From NCBI GenBank assembly GCA_049976245.1, contig JBMFIQ010000006.1, positions 14,753 through 78,752 of the forward strand: a stretch of DNA of 64,000 bases. Reading direction: 5' to 3'. Shown one piece after another: positions 42,666-50,794 of this stretch (positions within the stretch are counted from its first letter, which is position 1; the number at the start of each line of letters is the position of its first letter). Both the position numbers and the translations under genes were made by a program. Source of the stretch: Microbacter sp049976245. GTDB taxonomy: Bacteria > Bacteroidota > Bacteroidia > Bacteroidales > Paludibacteraceae. Below the pieces are notes generated by a model that saw only the letters and a list, made by a program, of their open reading frames with translations, did not search any database and was not told the DNA's origin.

Positions 42666-43604
42666 TCAAAGAGTTGGTGCGTTTTGAACGTGCCATTTTT
42701 TCCCCTGATAGGTATCGCGTTCTTCCATTCGGCGTTGCAATTTCACCACAAATTCGTGATTCTTTGTTCCCCAATCGGGAGCAATGAGCAACCGATGAGG
42801 TGATTGTGAGGCAAATCGTTCCATGGCAATGGCAGGCGAAAGCAATTCCAGGAAATCAATGACTGCATCGATGTAAGCCTCCAACGTGGTCAAATGAAAC
42901 CATTCGGGATGTTGTTCAAATTGTTTGGCCATGACAGTTCCACGAATGATCTGAAGTTGATGCAGTTTTAAAACCGTAAGCGGCAATTGTGAAAGTTTGA
43001 GGGCATGTTCCATCCATGTTTTGTGCGTTTCATGCGGCAATCCGATGATCAGATGAGCTGCTGTGTTGATGTTTCGCTCTGCAGTAGCACGAATGGCCTC
43101 TTCGGCCTGTTCAAAGGTATGACCACGATGAATGAATTCCAATGTTTCGTTACGCGTCGATTCAACGCCATATTCCACCATGAGGTAACGCGAATGCGAA
43201 AGAGTTTCAAAAAAATCGAGCAATTCATTATTGATGCAATCGGGACGAGTGCCGACGGCAATGCCAACGACATCGGGAAATTGTAACGCTTCCTCGTATA
43301 AACCTATCAACGTGTTAATCGAAGCATAAGTATTGGTATATGCTTGAAAATAAGCAATATATTTTTGATCTTCGTGTTTTTTTCGGAAGAAACGAATGCC
43401 TTCTTCCAATTGTTCGGTCACACTTTTTTGAGGTTGGCAGTAATCGGGATTGAACGATTGATTGTTGCAATAGGTGCAACCACCGAAACCCAACGTGCCA
43501 TCGCGATTTGGACAGGTAAATCCGGCGTTGATCGATATTTTTTGAACACGACCATGCAGTTGTGTTCTCAACAGCGTAGTGTAATCGTTGTAACGTAGTT
43601 GCAT
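42666..43604 (-). CDS. yhcC: TIGR01212-family radical SAM protein (YhcC)
   Basis: 312 residues. The cluster-binding cysteines are Cys31, Cys43 and Cys46 in a CPNRDGTLGFGGCTYC context, a longer first spacing than the canonical CxxxCxxC and typical of the YhcC/TIGR01212 family. GVESTRNETLEFIHRGHTFEQAEEAIRATAERNI and HLIIGLPHET are typical radical SAM barrel strands. The substrate and reaction are not known; the family is widely conserved. It is monocistronic on the minus strand, downstream of the rho terminator. Confidence 0.92.
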   Translation of the reverse strand: MQLRYNDYTTLLRTQLHGRVQKISINAGFTCPNRDGTLGFGGCTYCNNQSFNPDYCQPQKSVTEQLEEGIRFFRKKHEDQKYIAYFQAYTNTYASINTLIGLYEEALQFPDVVGIAVGTRPDCINNELLDFFETLSHSRYLMVEYGVESTRNETLEFIHRGHTFEQAEEAIRATAERNINTAAHLIIGLPHETHKTWMEHALKLSQLPLTVLKLHQLQIIRGTVMAKQFEQHPEWFHLTTLEAYIDAVIDFLELLSPAIAMERFASQSPHRLLIAPDWGTKNHEFVVKLQRRMEERDTYQGKKWHVQNAPTL

Positions 43605-43620
43605 TATGGTTGAAAAAACA

Positions 43621-43656
43621 AAGATCGAGCCGCTTTTTTGCAGAGGTCTCGATCTT
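43621..43656 (-). terminator. Terminator of rho
   Basis: A perfect 9-bp stem, AAGATCGAG / CTCGATCTT, with an 18-nt loop, followed on the minus strand by GTTTTTTC. It is located 25 bp past the rho stop codon. Confidence 0.82.
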
Positions 43657-43680
43657 ATTGGTTAGGTGATTTGGCAAAAG

Positions 43681-45549
43681 TTATCCGTTCATGGTTGCCA
43701 GAAATTCTTCGTTGCTTTCGGTGCGTTCCATGCGATCTTTCAAAAATTCCATGGCTTCAACGGAATTCATGTCGGATAAATATTTGCGAAGCACCCACAT
43801 GCGGTTAAGTGTTTCGGGATCGTGCAGCAAATCATCACGGCGCGTGCTGGATGACATGATGTCAACAGCAGGGAAGATGCGTTTGTTGGAAAGTTTCCGA
43901 TCGAGTTGCAACTCCATGTTGCCTGTTCCTTTGAATTCTTCAAAAATTACATCATCCATTTTAGAACCGGTTTCGGTCAACGCTGTAGCGATAATGGTTA
44001 AGCTGCCGCCGTTTTCGATGTTTCGGGCAGCTCCGAAGAATCGTTTGGGTTTGTGTAGTGCATTGGCATCCACACCTCCTGAAAGCATTTTTCCCGAAGC
44101 CGGAGCAACGGTATTGTAAGCACGTGCCAATCGGGTGATGGAATCTAAGAGAATCACCACATCGTGGCCACATTCAACCAATCGTTTGGCTTTTTCCAAC
44201 ACGATGTCGGCTACTTTCACATGGCGATCAGCCGGTTCGTCAAAGGTGGAAGCGATCACTTCGGCATTCACGCTGCGTTCCATATCGGTCACTTCTTCCG
44301 GTCGTTCGTCAATCAGCAGGATGATCATATAAACATCCGGGTGATTGGCTGCAATGGCGTTGGCAATATCTTTGAGTAAAATGGTTTTACCGGTTTTTGG
44401 TTGAGCCACAATGAGCCCTCGTTGTCCTTTTCCGATGGGTGAAAATAGATCCACGATACGCATCGACAACGGATCATTTTTCCCTGAAAGCAGGTTGAAT
44501 TTTTCATCGGGGAAAAGGGGCGTTAAATGATCAAATGCTAAACGATCGCGAACAAATTCAGGTGTTCTGCCGTTGATTTTGGTCACTTTAACCAACGGAA
44601 AGAATTTCTCGCCTTCTTTGGGCGGACGAATGGTGCCTTCAACGGTATCGCCTTTCTTTAGTCCAAAAAGTTTGATTTGCGATTGAGAGACATAAATGTC
44701 ATCAGGGGAAGTAAAATAGTTGTAATCCGGCGAACGCAGAAAGCCATATCCATCTTGCATCGGTTCAAAAACTCCCATTCCGATGAGGATCCCTTCAAAT
44801 TCGTATGGTTTTTCAGGTGTTGTATCGCAATTTTTCTTTCCGTTGTTGTTTTGTGTTTGAAAATTTTGGTTTTGATTTGGGTTTGTGGAACGGTTGTTTC
44901 CCTGGTTTCGTTGATTTTTTTGAGCAGCCTGATTGTTAACGTGGTTATTGACGGTGGCAACAACGGTTGTTTCCGTTAATTGTGCAACAGTTTCGGTTGT
45001 TTTAATTTCTTGATTTTCATTGGTTTCTTGTTCGTCCTCCATGGCTTCTTTCAACAACGGATCATCGTCTTTGATGTGTTGTTTGGTTACGGTTTCAGGT
45101 TGGTTGGCAACGCCTCCTTTTTTTTGATCATTTTTCTTTTTTGATTTATTTTGTTTGGAAAAATGCTGTTGTTGATTGTTGGATGATTGAGCAGGTGCTG
45201 ATTCTTCTTTCCCGGAAAGTGGATCAGTTACGTTGCGACCTTGATTTGGAGTAGGGGATTCCTTGGGCAGTAAGGAGGCAGGTTCGCTGACGGAGGTTGT
45301 TTTTGGCTTATCCGGTTGATTTGTGGAGTTTTGTTTGGCCGTTTTTACGCGATTCCGTTTTTTTCGTGAGAGATCTGTTTCCGGTGCATCGTCTTTGTTT
45401 TCGGCTGCTTTGGAAATGGCCTGCTCGTCTAAAATGCGATAAATCAGCTCATCTTTAACGTAAGAGTCAAGACGATTGATGTTCATTTCGGCAGCGATTT
45501 TCTTAAGCTCAATAAGGTCTTTGTCTCTGAGTTCTGAAATGTTATACAT
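43681..45549 (-). CDS. rho: Transcription termination factor Rho with a long low-complexity insertion
   Basis: 622 residues, about 200 more than E. coli Rho. Residues 1-50 are the Rho-N helical domain. Residues ~50-240 are a low-complexity, apparently disordered insertion rich in Asn, Gln, Lys, Glu and Thr. From ~240 the cold-shock-like RNA-binding domain follows (EGILIGMGVFEPMQDGYGFLR). The RecA-like ATPase has Walker A AQPKTGKT (~381-388), Walker B VVILLDSITRLARAYN and the GALDANAL-like Q-loop GGVDANALHKPKRFFGAARN. It is a hexameric RNA-dependent helicase that ends transcription. A similar insertion is a known feature of Bacteroides Rho. Confidence 0.97.
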   Translation of the reverse strand: MYNISELRDKDLIELKKIAAEMNINRLDSYVKDELIYRILDEQAISKAAENKDDAPETDLSRKKRNRVKTAKQNSTNQPDKPKTTSVSEPASLLPKESPTPNQGRNVTDPLSGKEESAPAQSSNNQQQHFSKQNKSKKKNDQKKGGVANQPETVTKQHIKDDDPLLKEAMEDEQETNENQEIKTTETVAQLTETTVVATVNNHVNNQAAQKNQRNQGNNRSTNPNQNQNFQTQNNNGKKNCDTTPEKPYEFEGILIGMGVFEPMQDGYGFLRSPDYNYFTSPDDIYVSQSQIKLFGLKKGDTVEGTIRPPKEGEKFFPLVKVTKINGRTPEFVRDRLAFDHLTPLFPDEKFNLLSGKNDPLSMRIVDLFSPIGKGQRGLIVAQPKTGKTILLKDIANAIAANHPDVYMIILLIDERPEEVTDMERSVNAEVIASTFDEPADRHVKVADIVLEKAKRLVECGHDVVILLDSITRLARAYNTVAPASGKMLSGGVDANALHKPKRFFGAARNIENGGSLTIIATALTETGSKMDDVIFEEFKGTGNMELQLDRKLSNKRIFPAVDIMSSSTRRDDLLHDPETLNRMWVLRKYLSDMNSVEAMEFLKDRMERTESNEEFLATMNG

Positions 45550-45696
45550 AAAAATTTAAAGATAAATGTAAAATCCGAGCATATTTTGATGCTACGTCGG
45601 ACTTGTGTTGGAGTTCCGTATTTGATGATGTGAGCAAACTAAATGGATTGTAAAATGATGGATGCAAGAAAAGAAGTTCTCTTTGATTTTGCGCTG

Positions 45697-45704
45697 CAAA
45701 GATA
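45697..45704 (-). promoter_or_regulatory. Promoter -7 box of rho (TAnnTTTG)
   Basis: The minus strand reads TATCTTTG, giving an inferred leader of about 140 nt before the rho ATG. That is long enough for leader-based autoregulation, as known for rho in other bacteria. Confidence 0.55.
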
Positions 45705-45733
45705 CGATATTTTTTCTTTTATACCGCAAATTG

Positions 45734-47083
45734 TCATAAAATTCCAATTTTAAATGTTGATTTTGTCTCATTGGTGAGTTTAAATCGATCGTCCGGTCGC
45801 TCTCCAATGATCCAGACAATTTGTTTGTCGGAACACAACAGCCATGCTTCTTCTTTTTGCAATAAATTCCATTTAATATCAATAAAATAGTCGCTTAATT
45901 TCTTTTTGTTTTTCATGCCGAAAGGATAAAAATAATCTCCTTGTTGCGGATGGCGAATTTCCAGAGGAAAGTTTATTTTATCTGCATCGACGTAAATTTG
46001 TCGTTTGTTGTTGTCAAATGTTACGTGCCGATCTCCCAATGGTGCTGAAATGTAAATAATAAGTTGTTCGTCAATGTTCACGGTTGAATCAGGTTGTTGA
46101 ATCGTCTTTGTTGACGCTTTTAGGATATTGACGGGTGTCAGGATGAGTTGATTTCGATCTTTGATCAATCGGTGTGTTGTCGAAAAAAATTGTTTGCCGG
46201 AAGGGGCATTCAGGTTTTTGAATATGAGATCAACGGTTGCACGGTTGAATGCAAAGGGGCGAAGCCGTTCAAAAAGAATAAAATGTGGATTGGTTTGTTG
46301 CAGCAGCGCATCGATGTTCAAATGGCGTGTGTGGTTATTATCAATAATCCATTGCACCGTTTTGTTTTCGACAGCAGCAATCATTGAAAAAGCATCGGCT
46401 AATGCAGCCATGTTTTGTTGCATGGTTTGTCGAAAAGAGGGGTTTATCTCTTCAAACAACGGGATGAGTGTGTGTCGGATTTTATTGCGCAGGATGGATG
46501 GATCGACATTGGTTGAATCGGTGCGATAAGCCCACTGATTTTCTCGACAATAAGTTTCAATGTCGTGCCGGTTGAGACAAAGCAGCGGTCTGATAAGGTG
46601 ATGATTGACTGGATCAATTCCTTTTAGACCCCGCAATCCGGTTCCTCTGATGAGGTTGATAAAAAAAGTCTCAACGTCATCGTCGGCATGATGACCAATG
46701 GCAATGGCATCGGCGTCCTCGTTTTGACGAAGCGTTTCGAACCATTCGTAACGCAACTTTCGTGCAGCCATTTCAATTGAAATTGACTGTTTTTTTGCTT
46801 CATCCACGGTGTCAAACGAAACGGAACAAAACGGGAGATTCATTTGTTTGGCTTTATTATTTACAAAAAGTTCGTCTTGATCCGACTCATTACCTCGCAA
46901 ATGAAAATTGCAATGAGCAACAATGCAATGAAATCCTAAGCTGTTTAGGATGTGCAACAATCCTATGGAATCGGCTCCTCCGCTTACTCCGACAATGATT
47001 TTGCTGCCTTGTTGCGGGAAGGGATGCGATGTCATAAATTGCCTAACCTTGATTAATATTTGTTCCGAAAAATTCATGTTCAA
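45734..47083 (-). CDS. tilS: tRNA(Ile)-lysidine synthetase TilS
   Basis: 449 residues; ATG codons at 47083 and two codons later are both possible starts. The PP-loop ATP pyrophosphatase signature SGGADS occupies residues 34-39. HHADDDVETFFINLIRGTGLRGLKGI is the conserved TilS motif, and FQLPLL-type segments (HLIRPLLCLNRHDIETYC) follow. The C-terminal substrate-binding domain ends in TNETKSTFKIGIL. The enzyme attaches lysine to C34 of the CAU-anticodon isoleucine tRNA, changing its specificity from Met to Ile, and is essential. It lies upstream of rho on the same strand. Confidence 0.95.
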   Translation of the reverse strand: MNMNFSEQILIKVRQFMTSHPFPQQGSKIIVGVSGGADSIGLLHILNSLGFHCIVAHCNFHLRGNESDQDELFVNNKAKQMNLPFCSVSFDTVDEAKKQSISIEMAARKLRYEWFETLRQNEDADAIAIGHHADDDVETFFINLIRGTGLRGLKGIDPVNHHLIRPLLCLNRHDIETYCRENQWAYRTDSTNVDPSILRNKIRHTLIPLFEEINPSFRQTMQQNMAALADAFSMIAAVENKTVQWIIDNNHTRHLNIDALLQQTNPHFILFERLRPFAFNRATVDLIFKNLNAPSGKQFFSTTHRLIKDRNQLILTPVNILKASTKTIQQPDSTVNIDEQLIIYISAPLGDRHVTFDNNKRQIYVDADKINFPLEIRHPQQGDYFYPFGMKNKKKLSDYFIDIKWNLLQKEEAWLLCSDKQIVWIIGERPDDRFKLTNETKSTFKIGIL

Positions 47084-47158
47084 TGCATGATGTCGTCGTT
47101 ATGGTCAATATTTTGGAGAATGGATTGAAGAAAGCAAGATGGATGTATTTGCGACGGC

Positions 47159-48577
47159 TTATTTTTTTAATTCCTGTAATGCTTTGTTTTCGACATCTCG
47201 GGCTTCATTAAGCAATTCAAGGGGTTTGGGACGGAGTGCAATTACTTGTTGTTCGAGCGAAATAATTTGTGGCTCTAAGGTCAATCGTTCATTTTGTGAT
47301 TGAGCTTCAGCAAAGGTTTGTCGTTTGTTGTCCAATTCAATTTCAATCTGGTCAATCTCTTTCTTTAGGCTGTCTGCTTGCAGAAACAATTGACGGGCTT
47401 GAGGGCTTTTGAACTGTTCTGGCGATGAATAGCTCAATGTGTCGTTTACAACAAATTGAATGTTGGAGGTTTTATTGGCATTGATGTTGAGCGTTGTATC
47501 GATCAGAATGGGAGTGTGAATGGCAGGCATTTTTCCTAACTTATAAGTCTTCAGTTGAGCTGCAAGTCGGATATAATCTGTGTCGGTACTTTGAATCGGA
47601 GTTCGTGCCGCATTGGGTAGAAATGTATAAATCATTACTTTTCCTGTTGGTTGAAAGCGATCTGTAGCAAACCAGCCAATGTTGTTGACGTCGTCAACGA
47701 CGAGCAAATAATCGTTGTAAATGGAATTGAAGGGCATGCCGTAATTTACAGGCTGAAAATAGTTGTTTTCTCTTAAATTGTAACGGGTAATGAACAAGTC
47801 GTAGCCGCCGAGTGAATGATCGCCTTTGGCGGCAAAATAAAGTGTTACACCGTCGGAAGCCAGAAAAGGATCGTTTAAGGCTGTTCCGTAATCATTGACA
47901 ACATTGCTCAATGGTGTTGGATCGCTCCATCCGTCGGTCATTTGAAACATGCTGTAGAGTTGTGCTTTGCCGTGCAACGAATCGGCAAAAATGATGCGAT
48001 TTCGTCGTTGTGATTCATAGCCCAGCATGTCCGAAGGTTCCTGATGAAACAGATCGCTGGAATGAAAGATGGTTCCCAGATCTTTTGAACAGTTGTAATG
48101 CTTGAAGAAATCTTTTTTATCGACCTGTAAACTGTCAACAATGGTGACGGATTCCACATGTTGAATCATGTCAGCGCCTAATTTGGCTTTGTTCAGAAGG
48201 GCTGTATATTTTTGGGTTTCGGCTGTCGAGATGGTTGGTAATGACAAATAGGCCTGAATGGTGGAAACAGCTTGAGCAAAATAGTAGTTTTTGAAATAGA
48301 GTTCGCTTAACGGGCCGTAAGCAGCATAAAATTTTTTGGTGACGGCTTTTTTCAGAAAAGGAATGGCTTGTTCGTCGTGGCCAGTTTTTGATAAACTCAT
48401 GCCGTATCCGTAGTTGACTCTGGCGTCGTAAGGCATTCTTTTTGCAAGCGTCTGAAACATTTTTACTGCATCCGTATAACGTTGTTGATTGTAAGCGTCT
48501 TGTGCTTCCTTCAATGTCTGTCCCATCATGTGAAATGATATTGCCAATAGTATCAAAAGAATACCATATTTTTTCAT
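47159..48577 (-). CDS. Exported TPR and PD40-repeat protein
   Basis: 472 residues. A signal peptide (KKYGILLILLAISFHMMGQ) is followed by TPR helices (residues ~20-115: EAQDAYNQQRYTDAVKMFQTLAKRMP and on). A WD40-like/PD40 region comes next (~165-300, with GTIFHSSD, NRIIFADSLHGKAQLY, DPFLASDGVTLYFAAKGDHSLGGYDLF and GWFATDRF). The last ~90 residues form a Glu/Gln/Lys-rich coiled coil. The combination resembles Bacteroidota OmpA-type or gliding/T9SS accessory proteins such as PorE-like TPR-PD40 proteins, but the OmpA domain is absent. The exact function is not known. Its ATG lies in the TTTCATACG end of repeat copy e1. Confidence 0.85.
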   Translation of the reverse strand: MKKYGILLILLAISFHMMGQTLKEAQDAYNQQRYTDAVKMFQTLAKRMPYDARVNYGYGMSLSKTGHDEQAIPFLKKAVTKKFYAAYGPLSELYFKNYYFAQAVSTIQAYLSLPTISTAETQKYTALLNKAKLGADMIQHVESVTIVDSLQVDKKDFFKHYNCSKDLGTIFHSSDLFHQEPSDMLGYESQRRNRIIFADSLHGKAQLYSMFQMTDGWSDPTPLSNVVNDYGTALNDPFLASDGVTLYFAAKGDHSLGGYDLFITRYNLRENNYFQPVNYGMPFNSIYNDYLLVVDDVNNIGWFATDRFQPTGKVMIYTFLPNAARTPIQSTDTDYIRLAAQLKTYKLGKMPAIHTPILIDTTLNINANKTSNIQFVVNDTLSYSSPEQFKSPQARQLFLQADSLKKEIDQIEIELDNKRQTFAEAQSQNERLTLEPQIISLEQQVIALRPKPLELLNEARDVENKALQELKK

Positions 48578-48664
48578 ACGTCTATTTTAATTTTTAACAT
48601 TAAGGTTGTATGGAACTTGCCAAAATAGTCATACGCTTGAGCATAAGCTGTTTTTACGGCTCGT
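48572..48664 (+). repeat. Dispersed ~95-bp intergenic repeat, copy e1
   Basis: Full copy: TTTCATACGTCTATTTTAAT, TTTAACATTAAGGTTGTATG, GAACTTGCCAAAATAGTC, ATACGCTTGAGCATAAGC, TGTTTTTACGGCTCG. Its first bases include the complement of the start codon of the minus-strand TPR gene, so the copy lies over that gene's leader. Confidence 0.85.
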
Positions 48665-48760
48665 TTTATACGTCTATTTTAATTTTAACACCAAGAATGA
48701 ATGGAATTTGCCGAAAAATTAATCTTTTGAACATAAGTTGTTTTTATGGCTTGTTTCAAA
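48664..48760 (+). repeat. Dispersed ~95-bp intergenic repeat, copy e2 (tandem, diverged)
   Basis: Tandem second unit: TTTTATACGTCTATTTTAAT, AACACCAAGAATGAATGG, TTTGCCGAAAAATTAATC, TTTTGAACATAAG, TTGTTTTTATGGCTTG. It shares AACACCAAG with copy a. Confidence 0.8.
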
Positions 48761-49140
48761 ATGAATGCATTTGTAGGGATTGAATAATATAAGACACTGA
48801 ATTGTTGTTGAATGAATTGAAATGCATGTTGTTTTTTTAATAAACGGAGTTGATCTGGTTGAAAAAATGGGTGCATGGATGGACACACGATTTCAATACA
48901 AAAATAAGCATTAAATTTCAAACATGTATATTTTTATCAGGCAGGGAAGTTGCTTGAAATGGCTCTATCATGGGATTCGAGGTTGAGCAAGTTGTCATTT
49001 CCTTTTTGTCTATACCAAGCCATGGACCTTTCGCTTTTTTTTATCCACGTCCTGTCGGGATATTTCACCTGCCACAAAAAAAAGTGCGATTTGAATGATC
49101 CTATGGATCGAATAAAATTATCATAAGGTCAATCAATAAA
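48761..49140. other. Intergenic region without an assigned gene
   Basis: No assigned gene. A minus-strand TATTTTTG box (48899-48906) precedes a 63-codon frame at 48876-48685 (starting MHPFFQPDQL) that reads into repeat e2. It is too weak to call. Confidence 0.35.
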
Positions 49141-49239
49141 CATATTTAACTCTCCGAGTCATATCAATATGTCTCCTGCCATTTTAATATGTCAAAAGTC
49201 ATATCATGATGTCTTCAAGCCTTATTGTAATGGTAAAAT
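49141..49239 (+). repeat. Short tandem repeat with 20-bp period
   Basis: Imperfect units beginning at 49141, 49160, 49180, 49200 and 49220. The three best contain CATATCAATATGTC, CATTTTAATATGTC and CATATCATGATGTC. The 20-bp spacing (about two helical turns) would put a DNA-binding protein on one face. The array lies 190-290 bp upstream of the ilvE promoter. Confidence 0.6.
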
Positions 49240-49430
49240 CGCAATTTGATATAAGGTTAGGTCAACATTGTCCTGCAACAAAAAGGCAGCATTAGTCAAT
49301 TCATTAATTAATGGGTCGAAACATCTACGCTTAAGAGTTCTTTTTAATGGGCATTTTACTTAAAAGTCAGACGTAAAATGTTTGATACAAGCTTGGGAAA
49401 ATGGAGTGTGTATTTATCTTTTGGTTAAGA

Positions 49431-49459
49431 TTGATCATCACAAAAAAGAACTATCTTTG
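49431..49459 (+). promoter_or_regulatory. Promoter of ilvE (-33 and -7)
   Basis: TTG (49431-49433) and TATCTTTG (49452-49459) are 18 bp apart. This is the most complete promoter in the window. The start of transcription should be near 49465. Confidence 0.65.
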
Positions 49460-49485
49460 TTATAAATTTTATGAACATTTTTCGT

Positions 49486-50505
49486 ATGAATACACTTAAT
49501 TGGTCTGAGTTGACCTTTGGTTTTATACCAACGGATTATAATGTTCGTTGTGCTTTTAAAGAGGGCAAATGGGGATCTTTAGAGGTTTCTTCGGATCCTT
49601 ACATTTCCATTCACATGGCAGCAACGAGTTTACATTATGGGCAGGAAGCTTTTGAAGGATTAAAAGCCTTTATGGGTAAAGACGGTAAAATTCGCGTGTT
49701 TCGTCCCGATGAAAATGCCAAACGGTTGCAACATACCTGCGACGGCATTATGATGCCGAAATTGCCTGAAGCGTTGTTTATTGATGCTGTTAAAAAAGCA
49801 GTGATGATGAACAAACGGTTTGTTCCTCCATACGGTACAGGAGCTTCTCTTTACATTCGTCCTTTATTGATTGGAACATCGCCTCAGGTAGGTGTCAAAC
49901 CAGCTGATGAATATTTGTTTTTGATTTTTGTAACACCCGTAGGTCCTTATTTTAAAGCCGGCTTCAAACCAACCCCTATGGTGATTCTTCGTCAGTACGA
50001 CAGGGCTGCTCCGTTAGGGACGGGCACCTACAAAGTGGGGGGAAATTATGCTGCCGGACTTTTGGCCGGTGAAAAAGCTCATGCAATGGGTTATTCAGCT
50101 GTCTTGTACCTCGACGCCAAAGAAAAGAAATACATTGACGAATGTGGGCCGGCCAATTTCTTTGGCATTCGCAACAATACCTATATTACACCGGAATCAA
50201 CCTCCATTCTTCCCTCCATTACCAACAAAAGTTTGATGCAATTGGTTCAGGACATGGGATTGAAAGTTGAAAAAAGGCGTGTTCCCGTTGAAGAACTCAA
50301 TACCTTTGAAGAAGCCGGAGCTTGCGGCACTGCTGCCGTCATCAGTCCGATTGAACGCATTGATGATCTTGATGCCAACGTGTCGTATCATTTTTCCAAA
50401 AATGGCGAAGCAGGCCCTGTGAGTACGGCATTGTATCACAAATTGCGAGCCATTCAATATGGAGATGAACCGGATGTTTATCAATGGAATTTAATCATCG
50501 AATAG
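49486..50505 (+). CDS. ilvE: Branched-chain amino acid aminotransferase
   Basis: 339 residues from the ATG at 49486 (MNTLNWSELTFGF), matching the start of Bacteroides IlvE proteins; an ATG five codons earlier is possible. It is a fold-type IV PLP aminotransferase that transfers amino groups between 2-oxoglutarate and Leu, Ile and Val in the cytoplasm. The PLP lysine is Lys183 in GTYKVGGNYAAGL. YGQEAFEGLKAF, the substrate/PLP segment GTGASLYIRPLLIGT and the late phosphate-binding GACGTAAVISPI are all present. It is monocistronic, with its own promoter and terminator. Confidence 0.96.
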   Translation: MNTLNWSELTFGFIPTDYNVRCAFKEGKWGSLEVSSDPYISIHMAATSLHYGQEAFEGLKAFMGKDGKIRVFRPDENAKRLQHTCDGIMMPKLPEALFIDAVKKAVMMNKRFVPPYGTGASLYIRPLLIGTSPQVGVKPADEYLFLIFVTPVGPYFKAGFKPTPMVILRQYDRAAPLGTGTYKVGGNYAAGLLAGEKAHAMGYSAVLYLDAKEKKYIDECGPANFFGIRNNTYITPESTSILPSITNKSLMQLVQDMGLKVEKRRVPVEELNTFEEAGACGTAAVISPIERIDDLDANVSYHFSKNGEAGPVSTALYHKLRAIQYGDEPDVYQWNLIIE

Positions 50506-50540
50506 CAATTCCAAACGTCGATCACAAATGGTTTTTGCAC

Positions 50541-50586
50541 AAAAAAGCAGTTCTTCTGATGAAAAAAAGGAGAGCTGCTTTTTTTA
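50541..50586 (+). terminator. Terminator of ilvE
   Basis: AAAAAAGCAG and a following partial arm pair with CTGCTTTTTT. The stem is A-T rich at its base and ends in seven T. The remaining sequence to 50794 shows no gene. Confidence 0.8.
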
Positions 50587-50794
50587 GATTGGCCTTTCAA
50601 TGCCGTTCACACTTGGAATGCTCTTTTGATCCGTTTTGAGCTTGGAAGTGTTTTTTGGAATTTTTTTTCAGCACATCAAATTCTTTATTCAAACTTCTTC
50701 ACATTGGCTTATAGAGCAACATGTTGATTTGAGTTATTCCATGCAAAATCTTTTTTTTCGATGAAAAGGCATGAAAGTGGTACGATCGTCAAAG

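Noticed and set aside
49141..49239. CRISPR array
   Set aside because: The units are contiguous with 19-20-bp period and have no unique spacers; no cas genes are present anywhere in the window.
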